Of a stretch of DNA of 8,564 nt, positions 1 through 7,347 are shown piece after piece. The DNA is taken from NCBI GenBank assembly GCA_002085265.1, contig NATI01000032.1, positions 1-8,564 of the forward strand. Direction: 5' to 3'. The position numbers and the translations under genes are program-made. A model generated the notes under the pieces. That model saw only the letters and a program-made list of their open reading frames with translations, did not search any database and was not told where the DNA came from. Source of the DNA: Candidatus Omnitrophica bacterium 4484_49. GTDB lineage: Bacteria > Omnitrophota > Gorgyraeia > Kaelpiales > Kaelpiaceae. Numbering within the stretch: position 1 is the first letter of the stretch; every line of letters starts with the position of its first letter.

Positions 1-309
1 CTCTTTTCTTAAATCTTTTCCTATCTTCAATTCCAGTGCATGTCGCTCCCAGATATACCAGTAAAATCCTGCTGCCAGATTTCCCACACAATCCTTGCCG
101 ACTACAAGATAAATCTCCAGGGGATACGTTGCTCCTGCAGAGGGAATTGTCCGTCGATATCGTGCCCTGCCTCCTGCAGCCCAAAGGAGGGCAGATACCT
201 GTTTAAAAGTAAGGTTGCGGGAAGAAAATTTTCTGCATGAATATCTGTTATAAATCGCCTGATTCAGAAGGATTCCCCCTTCAATCTCGGGCTTGGGCAG
301 TGAAATCAT
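1..309 (-). CDS. SagB-type nitroreductase-family oxidoreductase, N-terminal 103 residues (cut by window edge)
   Basis: Reading the minus strand from the ATG at 309-307 gives 103 residues that continue past the left edge. They match the start of SagB-type FMN-dependent dehydrogenases. The protein opens with LPKPEI. NRYSCRKF (21-28) corresponds to the family's RRSxRxF FMN-phosphate-binding segment. LTFKQVSALLWAAGG (33-47) follows, then the diagnostic PSAGATYPLEIYLVVG (56-71), and GFYWY..ERHALEL near the end. Family knowledge: SagB enzymes oxidise azolines to azoles in modified peptides, but many stand-alone homologues have no known substrate, and no cyclodehydratase or precursor peptide is visible here. 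It lies 36 bases downstream of mutL in the same direction. A stop codon in frame upstream (TAA overlapping the end of mutL) supports this ATG. The SD is poor (AGG 12 bases upstream). Family call fairly sure, biological role unknown. Confidence 0.85.
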   Translation of the reverse strand, partial: MISLPKPEIEGGILLNQAIYNRYSCRKFSSRNLTFKQVSALLWAAGGRARYRRTIPSAGATYPLEIYLVVGKDCVGNLAAGFYWYIWERHALELKIGKDLRKE

Positions 310-315
310 AAATAG

Positions 316-343
316 ATTATACCTAAATAATAAAGGAAGACAA
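316..343 (-). promoter_or_regulatory. Candidate promoter for the SagB-type gene, nearly leaderless
   Basis: On the minus strand, TTGTCT (343-338) and a consensus TATAAT (321-316) are separated by 16 bases. The -10 box ends only 6 bases before the ATG at 309, so initiation at the usual distance would put the first transcribed base at or beside the start codon. The -35 overlaps the last bases before the mutL stop. The match is by eye, and read-through from mutL is also possible. Confidence 0.4.
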
Positions 344-345
344 AG

Positions 346-2025
346 TTATCTTCTACGGAACTCTTTTTCTACATCCTGCCATTTAATCTTTATCAGGGCA
401 GGACGACCATGAGGACAATAAGGAGTATTTAATTTTTTAACTTCGGAAATTAAATTTTTTATCTCTTCAGGTGCCAAACTATCTCCTGCTTTTACTGCAG
501 AATGGCAAGCAAGGGAGGCAATTATTCTATAAGTTTTATCCTCCACCTTATCCTCGGTTATAATATCAGCAATAACTTCCTCTATTAACTTTGCTACCGA
601 AACATTCAAAAACTGGGGACGGGTGTGAACCACAAATGAATTCTCTCCAAATTCCTTAATCTCAAATCCCAATTTTAAAAACAAATCAACATTCTGCTTC
701 AAAATCTGTGCTGATTTAGGGTTTAAATTTATTATTTCTGGCAACAGTAATCTTTGAATCTCTACTCTCCCATGATCAATTACTTTTTTTATCTTTTCAA
801 ACAAAACCCTCTCCCAGGCAGCATGGTTGTCAACTATATTTATTCCTTCCTCATCTATCCAGATTGTGTACTTATTCTTATAAATTAGAAACTCTTCTCT
901 CCTTGCCTCCAGAAAACTTTCCTGAATCTCCTTAATTTCATGAGCAGTTAATTCCACAGCCTGAGTAGAAATCTCAGAGCCATAAAATTTTCTTTCATCC
1001 GACATAAGGGGTGCTGACGCAGGTTTTATGGTTGTAATTATTTTTTCTCCCGAAAGTTCTTCCTTCAAAATATTCAACAGAAGTTCATACAACTCATGTT
1101 CATTTTTGAACTTTATTTCTCTTTTTGTGGGATGAATATTTACATCTATAAACTGGGGCTCAATATTAAGAAATAGAAATACTGCAGGATAACCTTTGCC
1201 TTCAATCAGTCCCTGATAGGCCCTGTCCAGAATATTATATAGAAGGCCACTGACCACAGCCCTGTTATTAACAAAAGTGTATTGCCTTATTCTGCGAGGA
1301 TAGTTTATCTGAGGCCGAGACAAAAACGCCTGGAGTTTAAATATAGGTGTATGGGACTCAACCTTTATGAGATTGCCTTTCAACTCCGGAAATAGTTCTT
1401 CCACCCTTCTCTGGTAATCTGATTTCTTCAAATTCAGAATTTTCTTCCCCTGAGATATAAACTGAATTTCTATTTCAGGAAATGCTATTCCAAACTTCAA
1501 TATCCTGTCCAGAATATGATTGTATTCGGTGGAATCTGACTTCAAAAATTTCCTGCGAGCAGGGGTATTAAAGAAAAGATTCTTAACCACGACTTCTGTG
1601 CCATAAGGCATCTGGACCTTACCCTGCTGTTTTACTTCTCCTCCCTCCAGTCTTATAAAATTTCCCACCTCCTCCCCTCTCATTCTGGACTTTATCTCCA
1701 GTTGAGAAACGCTGGCAATTGCAGAAAGCGCCTCTCCTCGAAAACCCAGAGTTCTTATCCTGAATATATCCTCAAAATTCTGAATTTTGCTGGTGGCGTA
1801 TCTACGGACAGCAATCACTAAATCCTCTTCATCCATACCCTGACCATTATCCCCAACCCGGATATAATTTTTTCCCGCTTTTTTTATCTCTATCAGGACC
1901 TCACTACTTCCGGCATCTATAGAATTCTCCACCAGTTCTTTAACTACTGATGCTGGCCTGTCCACAACCTCCCCGGCTGAAATTTTTGACCTCGTATGGT
2001 CATCCAGTATTTTAATTTTTCCCAT
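346..2025 (-). CDS. mutL: DNA mismatch repair protein MutL, endonuclease-competent type
   Basis: A 559-residue MutL, the ATPase that links mismatch recognition by MutS to strand incision. N-terminal GHKL ATPase motifs are all present: LVENSIDAG (31-39, with the Mg-binding Asn34), GDNGQGM (58-64), TLGFRGEAL (92-100), NTPARRKFLKS (153-163) and NIHPTKREIKF (296-306). After a variable linker (about 324-360) the C-terminal domain carries the nicking-endonuclease motifs DNHAAWERVLFE (399-410, the DQHA(x)2E(x)4E motif with Asn for Gln), ACHSAVK (506-512) and CPHGRP (537-542), which form the metal site. This is the MutL type of organisms without MutH. I chose the ATG at 2025 because MGKIKILDD is the usual MutL start and GGAG lies 7 bases upstream. 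A longer frame to 2076 adds 17 residues unlike the family. The start overlaps the end of the preceding membrane-protein gene by 14 bases, indicating translational coupling. Confidence 0.97.
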   Translation of the reverse strand: MGKIKILDDHTRSKISAGEVVDRPASVVKELVENSIDAGSSEVLIEIKKAGKNYIRVGDNGQGMDEEDLVIAVRRYATSKIQNFEDIFRIRTLGFRGEALSAIASVSQLEIKSRMRGEEVGNFIRLEGGEVKQQGKVQMPYGTEVVVKNLFFNTPARRKFLKSDSTEYNHILDRILKFGIAFPEIEIQFISQGKKILNLKKSDYQRRVEELFPELKGNLIKVESHTPIFKLQAFLSRPQINYPRRIRQYTFVNNRAVVSGLLYNILDRAYQGLIEGKGYPAVFLFLNIEPQFIDVNIHPTKREIKFKNEHELYELLLNILKEELSGEKIITTIKPASAPLMSDERKFYGSEISTQAVELTAHEIKEIQESFLEARREEFLIYKNKYTIWIDEEGINIVDNHAAWERVLFEKIKKVIDHGRVEIQRLLLPEIINLNPKSAQILKQNVDLFLKLGFEIKEFGENSFVVHTRPQFLNVSVAKLIEEVIADIITEDKVEDKTYRIIASLACHSAVKAGDSLAPEEIKNLISEVKKLNTPYCPHGRPALIKIKWQDVEKEFRRR

Positions 2026-3496
2026 CCTTAATCTCCGGAACTTTAACCGTCCATCCCAACTCCCTGGCTTTAGCAAATTCCTCCTGGGCTTTAATTTTAT
2101 CTCCCAGAATTAAATAAGTCAGCCCCAGATTATAATGACCAGGAGCATAGGAAGGTGCTATATGTATGGTCTTGAGAAAAGCCTCTCGAGCCTTACGGTA
2201 ATCTTCCATATAAGCATAAACCAAGCCCAGATTATAAAAAGCGAAATAATCCCAGGGGGCAAGTTTAATTGCTTTCTCAAACTCCGCTACTGCAGGTTTA
2301 TATAAACCCTTAAAAGTAAGTTCCCGACCATAATTCACATGCGCCTCTGGTAGCCGGGGATATTTTTTTACTGTATTTGCCCATAACACCAATTTATCCC
2401 GATATTCCAGAACTCTGAAAAATGAAAACCATAGAGAAAGAATAATAAAAACTGTCCCTATCCACCACCTCCATTTTCGTGTTACTTTTTTAATAATCGT
2501 AACAAAAATAATTACATAAAAGAGATTTGCCAGATAAAACCTGTATTCCATCGCCCGGTGAGGACCGTTTAGAAAACAGCTGAAACCCGCAATTAATATC
2601 CAAGGGTACAAAAATAGAATCCCCAGCTTCTGCCTTTTCCAGACAAGATATATCCCCAGGATAATGCAAAGTAAAATAAAAGGATATAGAAAAGAAAAAT
2701 TTAATGCCCTGAGATCATGCATTACCACTGGAGAGGAAGCCCCAGCTTTCCAGTTATAAATGAAAAACCCCATCTGAGAAAGTAAAAATCTCCAGTTAAA
2801 ACTTACATAAGACCTATCCCAGCCCCCCAACCTTCCTCCCAGGAATCTCATAATTAAAAATAGAATCCCTGCTCCTGAAATTATAATCAGGGTTTTAAAA
2901 TAATACCTGAAATTTCTGGTGGAGGATAGTTCATATATACCCAGAATTAAGGGGAAGATAAGCATCTCCTCTTTACACATCAATCCCAGCAAAAAACATA
3001 TCGCCGAGATAAAAGGCCGATTTTTGATATAGAAATAAAACCCCAGGAGGAAAAACAGAGAAAACAGAAGAGTGAACCGGGCAGTAATATAAATCAAAGC
3101 CTGATTATTCAGTGGTAGACACAAAAACCAAAGCACTGCCACCTGGACTATCTTTCTATCCAGACCAGGGAAAATTACGCTTAGAACTAAGTATAAAAGA
3201 TAAGCATTAATTATGCCTATCAGGAGGTTAAATATCCGATATCCGGATGAATGGAGGTCATTGAACCTGTAATTAAGGTAATAACTCGCCATAGCCAAAG
3301 GGCGAAACATATCCTGACGGATACCCCTTTTTCCAATCTCTGTAATTGCCTTTAGAAAATTGCCGGATTTGAACCCAGAGTTATCAACGATAACCGTAAA
3401 ATCATCATATAAAAACCCCGCAGTAATGGCAGGTAAATATAAAAGGAAACCAGAAATCACCAATATCAGTAAAAACGCAGAGTTAGATTTTATCAA
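2012..3496 (-). CDS. Polytopic membrane protein, GT-C/TMTC-like, with three C-terminal TPRs
   Basis: A 494-residue integral membrane protein with about ten hydrophobic segments (roughly 7-27, 87-110, 117-157, 162-190, 201-219, 266-308, 320-336, 343-362) followed by a soluble tail. Features point to the GT-C glycosyltransferase/TMTC-like group. YDD (30-32) lies in the first loop, the usual place for the catalytic or metal-binding acidic pair. FRPLAMASYYLNY (64-76), the KEE triplet at 175-177 and HRAMEYRFYLAN (313-324) also fit. Three TPRs follow at about 384-415, 416-449 and 450-483. Inferred role: transfer of a lipid-linked sugar to an envelope or exported target, with the TPRs binding a partner; the substrate cannot be read. 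The first codon is TTG (3496-3494) inside TTGA, so the start overlaps the mutS stop. GGAG 8 bases upstream and an AGGAGG immediately before it are candidate SDs. The TTG keeps the first membrane helix whole; later TTG/GTG codons would cut it. Confidence 0.8.
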   Translation of the reverse strand: MIKSNSAFLLILVISGFLLYLPAITAGFLYDDFTVIVDNSGFKSGNFLKAITEIGKRGIRQDMFRPLAMASYYLNYRFNDLHSSGYRIFNLLIGIINAYLLYLVLSVIFPGLDRKIVQVAVLWFLCLPLNNQALIYITARFTLLFSLFFLLGFYFYIKNRPFISAICFLLGLMCKEEMLIFPLILGIYELSSTRNFRYYFKTLIIISGAGILFLIMRFLGGRLGGWDRSYVSFNWRFLLSQMGFFIYNWKAGASSPVVMHDLRALNFSFLYPFILLCIILGIYLVWKRQKLGILFLYPWILIAGFSCFLNGPHRAMEYRFYLANLFYVIIFVTIIKKVTRKWRWWIGTVFIILSLWFSFFRVLEYRDKLVLWANTVKKYPRLPEAHVNYGRELTFKGLYKPAVAEFEKAIKLAPWDYFAFYNLGLVYAYMEDYRKAREAFLKTIHIAPSYAPGHYNLGLTYLILGDKIKAQEEFAKARELGWTVKVPEIKDGKN

Positions 3497-6060
3497 TCCT
3501 CCTGCTCCAGCCGGTTTTTCAACCGGTTAAGAAAATTCAGGGCATCAATTCCTGACATTTTATCTATATCCAGACCTTTGATTTCTTCCACTACCGGATG
3601 TTTTTTCCCTTGATGTATAAAGAGTTCATACTGAATCTGCCTGGATTTAGGGACAATCGTTTTCCTCTTCTGCTCCAGTTCCTGAAGCAGTTCTTTTGCC
3701 CTTTCCACCACTGGAGGTGGAATGCCAGCAAGCTTTGCCACATGGATACCGAAACTCCTATCACATCCTCCCTCCTCAACTTTGTACAGAAATATTACCT
3801 GATCCTTATATTCCCTCACTGCAACATTCAGATTTCTAACCTCAGGTAGATATCTCGCTATCTGGGTAAGCTCGTGGTAATGGGTAGCAAATAGAGTTTT
3901 CGCCCTTATATTTTTATGAATATATTCCACAACTGCCCAGGCAATTGATAGCCCATCATAAGTAGATGTACCTCTGCCAACCTCATCTAAAATTATCAAA
4001 CTTCTGTCATCAGCATTGTTAAGTATGCGGGCAACCTCGACCATCTCTACCATAAAAGTGCTCATTCCTGAAACCAGAGCATCCCGTGCGCCTATCCTGG
4101 TAAATACTCTACTCACAATCCCTATCTCAGCATAACTGGCAGGTATAAAACTTCCCATCTGAGCCATAATTATCAGTAATGCTGCCTGTCTGATATAGGT
4201 TGACTTCCCAGCCATATTGGGCCCAGTGATTATAAGAATTCTGGCATCTTCATTTAAAATAATATTGTTGGGGATGAAGCTACCTTCAGGTAATATCCTC
4301 TCCAGAACTGGATGCCTGCCATCTTCTATCACAATATCATAGCCAGTATGTATCTTGGGTCTTATATATCTATTATGTTCTGCAACCTCAGCCAGTGATT
4401 GCAGAACATCAATCACTGCCACCATATAAGCGTCGTTCTGTATCCGGAGAATAAAATTTTTAATTTCCTGGCGCAAACTCACGAAAAGAGCCTTCTCCAG
4501 TTCCTTTATCTTCTCCTCTGCCCCCAGAACCTTTTCCTCATACTCTTTAAGTTCGGGGGTAATAAACCTTTCGGCATTTACCAGAGTCTGTTTACGGATG
4601 TAATCGGAAGGCACATATTTTAAATTGGGCTTGGTGATTTCAATATAATATCCAAATACCTTGTTGTAACCTACCTTAAGCGAGCTGATCCCCGTTCTTT
4701 TTATTTCCTTTTCCTGAAGGTGAGCAATCCAGTCCTTGCCTGATGAGGCAATTTTTCTCAATTCATCCAGCTCCTGAGAATAACCATCTTTTATAATTCC
4801 CCCCTCATTTATCTGAACTGGAGGCTCTTCTCTGATGGCATTCTTAATCTTCTCACATACCTCATCTATAGGGTCAAGATTATCCCGACACTCCGCAATT
4901 ATTTCAGGCGCAAGTTCGGGGAATACTTTCTGAAGAGAGTCGATTTTTCTTAAAGCATCAGAAAGATTTACCACATCCCTGGGGTTAGCCATATCAAGTC
5001 CTATTTTACTGACTATTCTCTCCAGGTCCTGAAATCCCTTAAGAATCTCTCGCACCCTTTCCCTCAGAAATCTATCCTGGTAGAAAAACTCAACTCCATC
5101 CTGCCTTCTCTTAATCTCATCCATATCCACAAGAGGCTGAAGCACCCATTTTTCCAGAAGGCGTTTTCCCATGGGTGTTAATGTCCTATCCAGAACTGAT
5201 AACAACGAGCCTTCCTTTCTCTCCCACTCCAGACTCTTCACAAGTTCTAAATTCTTCTGCGTAAATGAATCCAGAAGCATGTAATTATTCAAAGAATAAC
5301 TTTCTATTTTATGAATATGGGTTAAGGCTCTTTTCTGGGTCTCCTCCAGATATTTAAGCAAAGCCCCCGAGGTTGAAATTGCCATCTCCTTCCCATCAAG
5401 TTCAAAACCCGCCAGAGTCTGGACTTCAAAATGGGAAATCAAAATATCCCTTGCAGTCTCGGGAAGAAAATAAAACTCAGGATATTCAGTTATAGTCTTT
5501 ATATCCAGGGACTTTTTTAAATCTTCTCTGCCTTCAGGCAGAAGGCATTCTGCGGGATTAATCCTGCTTATTTCTGATAAGAACTCCTCAGGGGTATTTA
5601 ACTCTGTAGTTTTAAATTCTCCGGTAGAAATATCACAAAAAGAAATTCCGAATTTACCCTTCTCCTCATTTACACACAGAATATAATTATTTCTCTCGGC
5701 AATTAACGATTCTCCTATAAGGGTACCTGGAGTAATCACCCTTATCACTTCCCTCTTCACCACCCCCTTGGCAAGTTTGGGATCTTCCACCTGCTCACAT
5801 ACAGCAACCTTAAATCCTTCTTTCAATAGCCTGGCAATATAATTTTCAGCGGCATGATGTGGGATACCACACATAGGAATCCTTTTGCCTTTGCCTGCCT
5901 CTCTAGAAGTCAAGGTGATATGTAACACAGAAGAGGCAAGTTTGGCATCTTCAAAGAACATCTCGTAAAAATCCCCCAGCCGGAAAAACAAAATTACATC
6001 AGGATACTCCTTTTTTATTTTCAGATATTGATTGAGCATAGGGGTAAGCTTTTCCTTCAT
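3493..6060 (-). CDS. mutS: DNA mismatch repair protein MutS
   Basis: An 855-residue MutS1, close to the length of E. coli MutS. The N-terminal mismatch-recognition domain has GDFYEMFFEDA (29-39); Phe31 and Glu33 form the F-x-E that stacks on and contacts the mismatch. Connector, lever and clamp domains follow (about 120-570). The ABC-type ATPase has Walker A GPNMAGKST (613-621), signature STFMVEM (667-673), Walker B LIILDEVGRGTST (688-700) and the H-loop FATHYHEL (724-731). The C-terminal helix-turn-helix region includes SFGIHVAKLAGIP (769-781). QYELF (810-814) resembles a sliding-clamp binding pentapeptide. It starts the operon: the next gene begins within its stop codon and mutL follows. 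The ATG at 6060 gives the normal family N-terminus, and AAAGG 5 bases upstream serves as the SD. A candidate promoter and palindrome lie directly upstream. No key residue is missing. Confidence 0.98.
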   Translation of the reverse strand: MKEKLTPMLNQYLKIKKEYPDVILFFRLGDFYEMFFEDAKLASSVLHITLTSREAGKGKRIPMCGIPHHAAENYIARLLKEGFKVAVCEQVEDPKLAKGVVKREVIRVITPGTLIGESLIAERNNYILCVNEEKGKFGISFCDISTGEFKTTELNTPEEFLSEISRINPAECLLPEGREDLKKSLDIKTITEYPEFYFLPETARDILISHFEVQTLAGFELDGKEMAISTSGALLKYLEETQKRALTHIHKIESYSLNNYMLLDSFTQKNLELVKSLEWERKEGSLLSVLDRTLTPMGKRLLEKWVLQPLVDMDEIKRRQDGVEFFYQDRFLRERVREILKGFQDLERIVSKIGLDMANPRDVVNLSDALRKIDSLQKVFPELAPEIIAECRDNLDPIDEVCEKIKNAIREEPPVQINEGGIIKDGYSQELDELRKIASSGKDWIAHLQEKEIKRTGISSLKVGYNKVFGYYIEITKPNLKYVPSDYIRKQTLVNAERFITPELKEYEEKVLGAEEKIKELEKALFVSLRQEIKNFILRIQNDAYMVAVIDVLQSLAEVAEHNRYIRPKIHTGYDIVIEDGRHPVLERILPEGSFIPNNIILNEDARILIITGPNMAGKSTYIRQAALLIIMAQMGSFIPASYAEIGIVSRVFTRIGARDALVSGMSTFMVEMVEVARILNNADDRSLIILDEVGRGTSTYDGLSIAWAVVEYIHKNIRAKTLFATHYHELTQIARYLPEVRNLNVAVREYKDQVIFLYKVEEGGCDRSFGIHVAKLAGIPPPVVERAKELLQELEQKRKTIVPKSRQIQYELFIHQGKKHPVVEEIKGLDIDKMSGIDALNFLNRLKNRLEQED

Positions 6061-6073
6061 CCTGGCCTTTTCT

Positions 6074-6101
6074 ATTCTACTTTTCCTAAAATTATTTTCA
6101 A
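6074..6101 (-). promoter_or_regulatory. Candidate promoter for mutS
   Basis: On the minus strand, TTGAAA (6101-6096) and TAGAAT (6079-6074) are 16 bases apart. The -10 box ends 13 bases before the mutS ATG, so the leader would be only a handful of bases and would barely hold the SD. An 18-bp palindrome lies 2 bp upstream of the -35. Assigned by eye from sigma-70 consensus only. Confidence 0.4.
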
Positions 6102-6103
6102 GC

Positions 6104-6121
6104 CATTTTAGGCCTAAAATG
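6104..6121. promoter_or_regulatory. Perfect 18-bp palindrome, candidate operator
   Basis: CATTTTAGGCCTAAAATG equals its own reverse complement across all 18 bases, centred between 6112 and 6113. It sits in the divergent intergenic region, 2 bp upstream of the candidate mutS -35 and about 100 bp from the promoter of the plus-strand gene. Position and symmetry suit a dimeric DNA-binding regulator. It is not followed by a T-run, so it does not look like a terminator. The regulator is unknown. Confidence 0.45.
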
Positions 6122-6192
6122 TTACAGAAGAAACTGGGCTGGCTTTATTAGATCCTTGCTCTCTGCATTCTGAAGATGACACCAAGCTATCC

Positions 6193-6205
6193 TCTCTTAA
6201 AGAGA
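6193..6205. promoter_or_regulatory. 13-bp inverted repeat near divergent promoter
   Basis: TCTCTTAAAGAGA has 6-bp arms around one central base and ends 8 bases before the TTGACT -35 box of the plus-strand gene. It could be an operator half of the divergent control region. An inverted repeat of this length is only weakly above chance in AT-rich DNA. Confidence 0.25.
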
Positions 6206-6213
6206 TTTATCAT

Positions 6214-6242
6214 TTGACTCGGAACTAAATATAAGTTATACC
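6214..6242 (+). promoter_or_regulatory. Candidate promoter for the plus-strand gene at 6268
   Basis: TTGACT (6214-6219), a 17-base spacer and TATACC (6237-6242) make a good sigma-70-like promoter. A start about 7 bases later leaves a leader of roughly 18 bases, containing the strong SD AGGAGG (6251-6256), 11 bases before the ATG. This supports independent expression, divergent from mutS. Confidence 0.55.
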
Positions 6243-6267
6243 TAATAACGAGGAGGGCAAACGAAGA

Positions 6268-7251
6268 ATGAAAATCAAATACCTTCTACTGCTAAGCACA
6301 CTTATCCTAGACATTCAACTTAATCCTACTTCTTATTTCCTGACCAGAAGAGTCAAATTAAATAACCAGGTAGAAGAAATTCTCACCAGATACCCGGAGT
6401 TAGATAGAGAGGGCTTTTTAGAATTGATCGGGAAAATATCAGAAGGAGGATTAGCCACTCAAATCACCTTAAAAGACCTAGAGCTTTTTTTAACCTGTTT
6501 AGAAGAAACCCAAACCTTCTATCAAAGCTTATTTGGTGAATCTGCCAGAAAAATTAAAAAAATCCGATTTCACTTCTTATCTACCAGAAAAACACTGAGA
6601 ATGAATACCCGAGATGCTGAACTGACTATCTATCCAAATTCTCCTCTATTTGAAACAGCAATTAAAAATTACCCCAAGGTAATAGCCATTGAGGAGGTAA
6701 CGCATCTTTACACAGCACCAGGTGTGGCCATCAGTTACCCTTGTCTGCAGAGTTTTTTAGATGTACTCCGGGGGAAAATTCCTCATCCTTTCCTACAGGG
6801 ATTTAATCCCTCCCTGGATTTCAGCAAATATTTTAAGAGCTCTGGAGGTCTTTTCGAAGACTGGAATCTAATTGATGCAATCAATGAAGTCCTAAACGTG
6901 GCAATTGCCCTGAGAATTTATGGAGAGAGGTATAGAGAAGCAGGCGAGAAGCAAACCGAAGCTGAATTGGAGGAGTATAAGAAATGGATAGAAAACAGTT
7001 CTTTGCTCAAAAACTCTCAGGGTTGGCAAAGTTTCCTCCCTACTTTTGCTCGTTTCGAATTAACATTTCGTCTATTAGGAGCTTGGAGAAAAGCAAATGA
7101 GGTAAGAATATACATAATGGAAAACATCCCTATACTTTCAGAAGACCCGAAAAGGGGCTACTCCAATTTGCTCAAAGATTTAGAAACTTTAATCACCAAT
7201 ATTGAACTAAAGGAGCCGTTCCGAAGAAAAATAGAAAATTCTCCTCGATAG
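6268..7251 (+). CDS. Unrecognised exported or membrane-anchored protein with a metallopeptidase-like EEVTH helix
   Basis: A 327-residue protein I do not recognise. The N-terminus (MKIKYLLLLSTLIL) is basic then hydrophobic, like a short signal sequence or anchor. No clear cleavage site or lipobox is visible, so the rest may be exported. The body looks largely helical and charged. The notable stretch is PKVIAIEEVTHLYTAPG (136-152) followed 61 residues later by LIDAINEVLNVAIAL (201-215). In thermolysin-type zinc peptidases a HExxH helix is followed by a helix containing AINEA that supplies the third ligand. Here the second His (146), the preceding Glu (143) and an AINE are present, but the first His is Glu142. 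This may be a dead or altered zincin, or chance; a single ExxH (143-146) could also belong to another metal site. The SD AGGAGG lies 11 bases upstream, with a promoter at 6214-6242. It is divergent from mutS. Coding status fairly sure, function unknown. Confidence 0.75.
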   Translation: MKIKYLLLLSTLILDIQLNPTSYFLTRRVKLNNQVEEILTRYPELDREGFLELIGKISEGGLATQITLKDLELFLTCLEETQTFYQSLFGESARKIKKIRFHFLSTRKTLRMNTRDAELTIYPNSPLFETAIKNYPKVIAIEEVTHLYTAPGVAISYPCLQSFLDVLRGKIPHPFLQGFNPSLDFSKYFKSSGGLFEDWNLIDAINEVLNVAIALRIYGERYREAGEKQTEAELEEYKKWIENSSLLKNSQGWQSFLPTFARFELTFRLLGAWRKANEVRIYIMENIPILSEDPKRGYSNLLKDLETLITNIELKEPFRRKIENSPR

Positions 7252-7303
7252 TTATTTCCTGACGTTGCTGGGTTTAACTATATTACACCTGTTGAGAATC
7301 GGC

Positions 7304-7327
7304 CCAAAAATAAAACCAAAAATAAAA
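7304..7327. repeat. Tandem duplication of a 12-mer
   Basis: CCAAAAATAAAA occurs twice head to tail (7304-7315 and 7316-7327), just beyond the stop of the plus-strand gene and before the broken minus-strand gene. A third identical copy lies at 7850-7861. The unit is low in complexity, so slippage is the likely origin of the tandem pair. Confidence 0.6.
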
Positions 7328-7347
7328 ATATTTCAGCCCTCCCCCCT

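Noticed and set aside
40..240. Plus-strand open frame of 66 codons
   Set aside because: It lies opposite the SagB-type gene, whose minus-strand translation has clear family motifs; the plus-strand peptide has none.
317..326. TTATACCTAA shared with 6236-6245 near another promoter
   Set aside because: Many pairs of identical 10-mers are expected by chance in a window this size, and the two copies lie on different strands relative to their genes.
2026..2076. Longer MutL N-terminus starting at 2076
   Set aside because: The extra 17 residues do not match the family, and the ATG at 2025 has a spaced GGAG and gives the standard MutL start.
3591..4623. Short open frames in other frames (3591-3779 minus, 3598-3849 and 4399-4623 plus)
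   Set aside because: They lie wholly inside mutS, which is intact and highly conserved there.
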